Of a stretch of DNA of 16,982 nucleotides, positions 12,807 to 16,982 are shown piece after piece; position 1 is the stretch's first letter, and every line of letters starts with the position of its first letter. Where the stretch lies: the NCBI GenBank assembly GCA_043806215.1, contig JAZDHD010000258.1, forward strand, positions 1-16,982. Direction: 5' to 3'. This DNA comes from JAVHLK01 sp043806215 (GTDB lineage: Bacteria > Desulfobacterota > Desulfomonilia > Desulfomonilales > Desulfomonilaceae). The notes below the pieces were generated by a model that searched no databases, was not told the origin of the DNA, and saw only the letters and a list, made by a program, of their open reading frames with translations. Position numbers and translations under genes: made by a program.

Positions 12807-14030
12807 ATGCCCATGTGGAACCAAATCAAGAGAATCTCACCGCTGATTGCGATACTGGTCGGTTCGGCCTGGACCGTCGGACAACCCGATCCGGGGTGCG
12901 CCGCGCCGTTGTCCTATCAGCGCCTGGCTCAACTGAAGGACGCGGATTCATTCTATACGAATCTCGGTAAGGCTGCCGTGGAACGCGCAGAGTACCACCG
13001 AGCCGTCCGGCTCCTCACGTCGGCAATCGGAAAAGGGGGACGCGCAGAGGCGTTCAAATACCGCTCCCTGGCATACGAACAGTTGGGGCAGGACGAAAAG
13101 GCGTCGGCGGATGTGGAGCGTTACATCGGCCTCGAGCCTCGCGACCCCTGGGGTTATACGAAACGCGGAACGCACCATAGCCTGGCCGCCCGGCACGACA
13201 CGGCCCTGGCACAGTATCTTCGGGCAGTGAAGCTCGATGCCTCGTACGCGCCGGCTCACTTTGGGCTGGGAATTGTATACACCGCACTGGAACGCCATGA
13301 GGATGCGGTGCAGGAATTCCGGAACGTCCTTGGTCTCGAACCACGGAACACCGATGCGGTTATGAACCTGGGGGTGGCGCTCATGCTCTCCGGACATCCG
13401 TCGCAGGCTCGGGCGGCACTGAGCAGGGCATTACAGGCCGAGTCGGATCCACGATGGAAGAGTCGGATCCAAGGATGGATTGCCTCTCTTCCCGCGACCG
13501 GCGGATCGGACGGGACGGATCCGGTTGAGGATTCCCTCGGGCGAGGTTCCGGGAACTCCCCGGTTCCTGCCGGTAGCGGCCATGCAACGGACGACCGCGC
13601 AAAAGAACAGGACGGAACCACCGCGAGGGTTCCCGGGACCCGTGAAATAGGAGATGCCTCAGCTTCCCGCAGTGGACCGGACGAACCACAAGAGGTTTCC
13701 CCGCAACAGGGTCCCATAGTGCTCACCGGTCGGTGGAACACCAGTTACCAAGGGATCGAGATAGGTGTCACCATTAAACAGACCGGGGAAGCGGTCACCG
13801 GGGTCATGAACGTAGACGGTCCGTTTGTGGGCAGCAATTCTTACCCATTTGAAGGAACGGTCAAAGGGGGGATCTTGAGAGGCGGCAGCCGTGAGGGACA
13901 TACGTTTGAGGGCAGGGTGTACGAAACCGGCCAGGTTGTCGGAAAGTTCGAGATCAAAGGAGGCCCGACGGTCCCCGTACGGTTCAATGTGAAGCCTGGA
14001 AACGCACAACCGGGGAAGAGCGGGCATTAG
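12807..14030 (+). CDS. Secreted TPR protein with C-terminal beta-rich domain
   Basis: A 407-residue protein. GAGGAG at 12797-12802 serves ATG 12807 or 12813. A frame opening further upstream adds an unlikely N-terminus ahead of a clear signal peptide ('NQIKRISPLIAILVGSAWTV', cleavage near residue 33). Residues ~45-230 hold about five TPR units, e.g. 'YTNLGKAAVERAEYHRAVRLLTSAI', 'AEAFKYRSLAYEQLGQDEKASADVERYIGLEP' in two parts, and 'YAPAHFGLGIVYTALERHEDAVQEFRNVL'. Residues ~231-303 are a Gly/Ser/Asp-rich disordered linker. Residues ~304-396 form an all-beta domain ('LTGRWNTSYQGIEIGVTIKQ', 'GVMNVDGPF', 'FEGTVKGGILRGG', 'FEGRVYETGQVVGKFEI') with Gly-turn hairpins. TPRs are protein-binding scaffolds. 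Its place next to the OPX gene suggests periplasmic assembly work, but no function is assigned. Confidence 0.8.
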   Translation: MPMWNQIKRISPLIAILVGSAWTVGQPDPGCAAPLSYQRLAQLKDADSFYTNLGKAAVERAEYHRAVRLLTSAIGKGGRAEAFKYRSLAYEQLGQDEKASADVERYIGLEPRDPWGYTKRGTHHSLAARHDTALAQYLRAVKLDASYAPAHFGLGIVYTALERHEDAVQEFRNVLGLEPRNTDAVMNLGVALMLSGHPSQARAALSRALQAESDPRWKSRIQGWIASLPATGGSDGTDPVEDSLGRGSGNSPVPAGSGHATDDRAKEQDGTTARVPGTREIGDASASRSGPDEPQEVSPQQGPIVLTGRWNTSYQGIEIGVTIKQTGEAVTGVMNVDGPFVGSNSYPFEGTVKGGILRGGSREGHTFEGRVYETGQVVGKFEIKGGPTVPVRFNVKPGNAQPGKSGH

Positions 14031-14223
14031 GTGTGAAATCGCCGGAACGGTAAAATGAACCTTCCCTCAAAATATGATACTCTGTCTTCAATGAGGGGGG
14101 ACTCTCACATGTGCTCCGGAGAATCCTCTTGGTGAGAAAACGTTATTGTGCAAGAGTGTGAACACACGCTGGGGAAAGCTTCCCGAAGTCCGGGAGGCCT
14201 GTTCATGGGTGGGAAACGATTGA

Positions 14224-15393
14224 ATGATGTCCATGTCGACAGACAACCGACCGCGATCAATTAACCACAACGGCGCCGGCCGCCTCCTGAGGGCCGACGG
14301 AGTGCGCCTCCTGTCTTTTCCAAGGGACCACGGCAGGCACCTCGATTTCCGGACCGAGTGGTGGTATCTCTCCGGTCAACTCCGTTCCGACGACGGGACC
14401 GAGTGGGGGTATCAGTTCACCATCTTCAGGCGTGCCCTGGAGCGGTGGAGGGACCTGGTGGTCCTGTCTCTGGGAACGTGCAGCAGTTCAGTCCGCCGGC
14501 TCAAGATCTTTCAACGACGCGTCGCCGCGCTCCTGGAAAGGCAGAATTGCCGACGAATAAACGTTGACGGTTACGTAGGGCACTTCGTCATAACAAACGT
14601 TCAAGACCGGAAATTCGTGTTCTTCCAGAACGGGGGGAGTTCCCTGTTCGACGTCGCAGGTGCGGGAGACGACCATTTGGGGGTGTGGCTCAAGGGATGG
14701 CGTCTTGTGGAAGAAGGCGGGCGGATAACCGTAGTTGCCGAACGTGAAGACTCTTCAATCGATCTTGAACTCATCCCTCGGAAGCCCCCGGTGATTCACG
14801 GCTTGAATGGGTTGGCCATGAAGGGAGCAGATGCGGGGCAGGCGTCGTATCACTATTCCCTTACGTCATTGAAGACATCGGGAATTCTCCAATGGCGGGG
14901 AAAGGCTCGCCGGGTGACCGGAATGAGCTGGATGGACAGAGAATTCGGAACCGCCATGTTTCCCAAGTCGGTGAGGGGATGGGACTGGTTCGGCCTGATG
15001 TTGGATAACGACGTCGAAATCATGCTCATTCTCATACGGAACCTCGATGGGACTCTTGCCCCAACCTCTGCCGGTACGTTTGTACGCAGCGACGGCACCT
15101 CGCACCGTCTAGGTATTGAGGATCTTACGGTCGAATCCGTAGATGAGTGGGTGAGCCCGGCAACAGGGGCCCGCTATCCGGTTCAATGGACCGTAACAAT
15201 CAAGTCGATCAGATCCCGTCTCAGAATAATCTCGTGCATCCGGGAACACGAACTCGTTTCCGGAAAGTCCACTACGATCGATTATTGGGAGGGGCCGGTC
15301 CGCGTTTCAGGCACCTTGGGAAGCCGGGAGGTTAGCGGCAGGGGCCATGTTGAACTGGTGGGATACTGCCGGCCTGCCGGCGGTAAATTCTGA
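14224..15393 (+). CDS. CrtC/AttH lipocalin-like domain protein
   Basis: A 389-residue protein of the family that includes carotenoid 1,2-hydratase (CrtC) and AttH. Visible signatures: 'TEWWYLSGQL' (44-53), 'YHYSLTSLKTSG' (209-220), 'GMSWMDREFG' (233-242), 'GWDWFGLMLD' (252-261) and the C-terminal 'YWEGPVRVSG' with 'GRGHVELVGY' (354-381). The two halves correspond to the paired lipocalin-like barrels of the family. An in-frame TGA lies directly before ATG 14224, so no upstream signal peptide can be added, and the first 40 residues are hydrophilic. Most AttH-like relatives are exported or lipid-anchored; this one looks cytoplasmic. No carotenoid genes or AttEFG-type ABC transporter genes are nearby, so the substrate, probably hydrophobic, is unknown. 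Confidence 0.85.
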   Translation: MMSMSTDNRPRSINHNGAGRLLRADGVRLLSFPRDHGRHLDFRTEWWYLSGQLRSDDGTEWGYQFTIFRRALERWRDLVVLSLGTCSSSVRRLKIFQRRVAALLERQNCRRINVDGYVGHFVITNVQDRKFVFFQNGGSSLFDVAGAGDDHLGVWLKGWRLVEEGGRITVVAEREDSSIDLELIPRKPPVIHGLNGLAMKGADAGQASYHYSLTSLKTSGILQWRGKARRVTGMSWMDREFGTAMFPKSVRGWDWFGLMLDNDVEIMLILIRNLDGTLAPTSAGTFVRSDGTSHRLGIEDLTVESVDEWVSPATGARYPVQWTVTIKSIRSRLRIISCIREHELVSGKSTTIDYWEGPVRVSGTLGSREVSGRGHVELVGYCRPAGGKF

Positions 15394-15490
15394 GATTACC
15401 GGTTCGGCGGACTTCCGGTGCAAAGACCGAGAAGAAGACGGATTCTTAGTGTCTGTCCCAAGACAAACCTTGCAAGTTGATTCCGCGTTT

Positions 15491-15552
15491 GGGGGACATG
15501 ATACCGTTTTTGCCCTGAGATCCGATGGGCAAAACACGGTTTCGTGTCCCCC
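15491..15552. repeat. Hairpin 1 of the element
   Basis: The left arm 15491-15515 begins GGGGGACATGATACCG. The right arm 15527-15552, on the other strand, begins GGGGGACACGAAACCG. They pair over about 25 bp with two mismatches and one bulged base, around an 11-nt loop. Confidence 0.75.
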
Positions 15553-15571
15553 GAAAACGCCGGTGCGAGGA

Positions 15572-15648
15572 GCAATCCGGGGACACGATTCCGAGTTTTG
15601 CGAGGTCGCATGGCGCCGTTCGCAAAATCGGATCATGTCCCCGATTGC
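15572..15648. repeat. Hairpin 2 of the element
   Basis: The left arm 15572-15602 begins GCAATCCGGGGACACGATT and the right arm 15621-15648, on the other strand, begins GCAATCGGGGACATGATCC. They pair over about 28 bp with one mismatch and three bulged bases, loop 18 nt. The core is the same unit as hairpin 1. Confidence 0.75.
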
Positions 15649-15732
15649 CTGCGGCCCCCATTGCTATACCATTAAACCGAGAGGGCCGAGGGATGGTAGG
15701 CCGTTATTTGGTGACAGACACTTAAGTAAACG

Positions 15733-16982
15733 CTAACGATGTTGAGGAGGTAGGCCGGTTTCCTCCCAGTTCCAGACCGGGTACTTATTGACGAGGGTCA
15801 GAGCCTTGGCGGCCTTGCCGCGCACCTCTTCGTCGGAATCGAGTGAGAGACGTTCCAGGGCCTCCAGGATCGACTTGTTTCTGATCCCCAGTTTCCCAAG
15901 TGTAACGGCAAGCGCGGCTCCAACGCCGGGCAGATTGCCGTCGGTCAGTTCCTGGAACGTGCCGTCGCGAAGTTTGATGGAAACAATGCGCGAAAGAATC
16001 CAGTCCGTCCTATCGGAGAGGAACTTTCTATAATTCTTGTCGTCATCCGGCCCGACCCCCGGCAATCCCGTGAGGCAATAGACAACTGTGTCGTTTCCCT
16101 TTCTCACAAGGTACCGGGCTACCGGCGAATCCCCGGGGTACGGAACGTATTCATCGTACAGCATGGTCTTCAACGCCAAGAAATCACCATTCCGGACGGC
16201 CTTATCAATTGCACCATCCACGGCGATTCCCATCGAGAAATCGATTCCCGCCAGGATTGTAATCCAAACCATCAAGACGACCGGGATGCACAACAACAAA
16301 ATGAACTTCGCCGGAGTCCTGCGGAAGATCCATGCCGTCATCGTGCCCAGCCCCACAAGAATAATCGCGCACAAGCCGGCGAGATACACGGTTTCGGTCC
16401 GGCGAAGAACGACCCACACCACGTCGTCCTTGTGAGGCCTCTGCAATTCCCTGACGGCCGATGCCGCGGGATCACGGAGTTGCACCGCGCCGGGGTCTTC
16501 GGGCTTGGCCGTCATTTGGGCCGCAAAAGGTTCGCGGAGCCTCGTGAGAACCGCGAGCGCCCCCGCTCGCTCGGCGGCCGTACCGCTGTGCGCGGATTCG
16601 AACAGCGGTCTCAGGATTGCGACGTTGCCGGGATGAATCTCTATCTGCCGGCGGGTAACCGCACTAAGCGCCGTTGCCGCAAGCCGTGCGGGCGAGGTGC
16701 TCTCCCCGGAACCGGAAATGACTACCGGATCACGATTATTGAGAACCCTAATTAACTTCGGTATTGCTTTGACTTCGCGCCGCTTTCCCAGTTCTCGGAC
16801 CGCATAGGCGACGGCCGGCGCGTTCCGTGAAGACAGGAGTTCCAAAAGATCGTCGGATACCATGGCCTTGATGTCGTGCGGAATATCGGCATCCTGGGGA
16901 GTTTTCCAATACAGAGTGAGGAGGCGTTCAATGAGCGGTAGCCCGACAATGGCTAGGATGACGACAAGGCCTACGGTTACCG
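15733..16982 (-). CDS. HEAT-repeat membrane protein, 5' end outside window
   Basis: The minus frame ends at TAG (15735-15733) and stays open to the right edge. Upstream of ATG 16863 another 39 codons are readable without a stop, including a hydrophobic helix 'VTVGLVVILAIVGLPLIERLL', and that ATG has no ribosome binding site, so the true start is probably beyond the window. In order: TM helix; HEAT-like repeats ('DDLLELLSSRNAPAVAYAVRELGKRR', 'VKAIPKLIRVLNNRDP', 'AGALAVLTRLREP'); two TM helices ('TVYLAGLCAIILVGLGTMTAWIF', 'FILLLCIPVVLMVWITILAG'); a soluble domain with 'YLVRKGNDTVVYCLTGLPGVGPDDDKNYRKFL'; and a final HEAT unit ('SILEALERLSLDSDEEVRGKAAKALTLV'). It ends 'VWNWEETGLPPQHR'. HEAT repeats are protein-interaction scaffolds. 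Specific function unknown. Confidence 0.8.
   Translation of the reverse strand, partial: VTVGLVVILAIVGLPLIERLLTLYWKTPQDADIPHDIKAMVSDDLLELLSSRNAPAVAYAVRELGKRREVKAIPKLIRVLNNRDPVVISGSGESTSPARLAATALSAVTRRQIEIHPGNVAILRPLFESAHSGTAAERAGALAVLTRLREPFAAQMTAKPEDPGAVQLRDPAASAVRELQRPHKDDVVWVVLRRTETVYLAGLCAIILVGLGTMTAWIFRRTPAKFILLLCIPVVLMVWITILAGIDFSMGIAVDGAIDKAVRNGDFLALKTMLYDEYVPYPGDSPVARYLVRKGNDTVVYCLTGLPGVGPDDDKNYRKFLSDRTDWILSRIVSIKLRDGTFQELTDGNLPGVGAALAVTLGKLGIRNKSILEALERLSLDSDEEVRGKAAKALTLVNKYPVWNWEETGLPPQHR

Larger units (their letters stand above)
15445..15726. mobile_element. Non-coding element with terminal inverted repeats and two tandem hairpins
   Basis: The left end CTTAGTGTCTGTCCCA (15445-15460) is inverted at the right end as TGGTGACAGACACTTAAG (15709-15726). 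Inside are two long hairpins (15491-15552, 15572-15648) whose four arms are versions of one ~25-nt unit, GGGGACAYGAWNCCG followed by TTTTGC. It has no plausible gene. Sequences with a GTGTCTGTCCC end and paired palindromes resemble the REP/BIME-type elements mobilised by RAYT (IS200-like Y1) transposases or a small MITE; which applies here is inference. It fills the gap between two convergent genes and its right end is 6 bp from the stop of the gene at 15733. Confidence 0.55.

Noticed and set aside
13256..13741. Minus-strand frames across the TPR gene
   Set aside because: Pro/Ser/Arg-rich translations typical of shadows in GC-rich DNA, opposite clear TPR repeats.
14064..14100. CCCTCA...TGAGGG as a terminator after the TPR gene
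   Set aside because: Six-bp stem with a loop of more than 20 nt and no T-run.

Overview
The window reads as chromosomal DNA of a Gram-negative bacterium. It encodes an outer-membrane polysaccharide export lipoprotein, a probable outer-membrane beta-barrel and other exported proteins. Gene families, moderately high GC and intergenic repeats of the 'CACCAAGACACCAAG' type suggest a Desulfobacterota (deltaproteobacterial) lineage or a neighbouring phylum. No rRNA or tRNA is present to fix this, so the taxonomy is tentative.

Region 1 (1-2312) is a small toxin-antitoxin island. It holds a RelE-like toxin cut by the left edge, a complete antitoxin/toxin pair (569-1188) behind a good sigma70-type promoter, a lone antitoxin-like gene (1437-1790), and an antitoxin (1783-2037) whose RelE-type toxin has lost its C-terminal half (2034-2264). 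Degenerate CACCAAG-type repeats sit in the gaps between these modules.

Region 2 (2313-12337) is an exopolysaccharide or capsule export and regulation locus. Two tandem paralogous Wzc-type bacterial tyrosine kinases (BY-kinases) read leftward. Each ends in the same arrangement of ten tyrosines and each has a related promoter about 200 bp upstream of its start. Diverging from them rightward are a secreted, probably beta-barrel protein, a CpsB/YwqE-type PHP tyrosine phosphatase (expected to dephosphorylate the kinase tails) and a secreted Cys-bracketed coiled-coil protein. Further right, on the minus strand, are a Wza-type polysaccharide export (OPX) lipoprotein and an unidentified envelope protein. 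Kinase (copolymerase), phosphatase and OPX form the core control and export set of Wzx/Wzy-dependent systems. No glycosyltransferase, flippase or polymerase lies in the window, so those genes must be elsewhere.

Region 3 (12338-16982) holds a secreted TPR protein with a C-terminal beta-rich domain, a CrtC/AttH lipocalin-like protein without a signal peptide, a roughly 280-bp non-coding element with terminal inverted repeats and two tandem hairpins built from one arm sequence, and a HEAT-repeat membrane protein whose reading frame stays open past the right edge.

The most noteworthy points are the duplicated kinase unit with its duplicated promoter, the altered oligomerisation motif shared by both kinases, the hairpin mobile-element-like sequence at 15445-15726, and a genomic repeat that has become the C-terminus of the envelope protein at 10229-10900.
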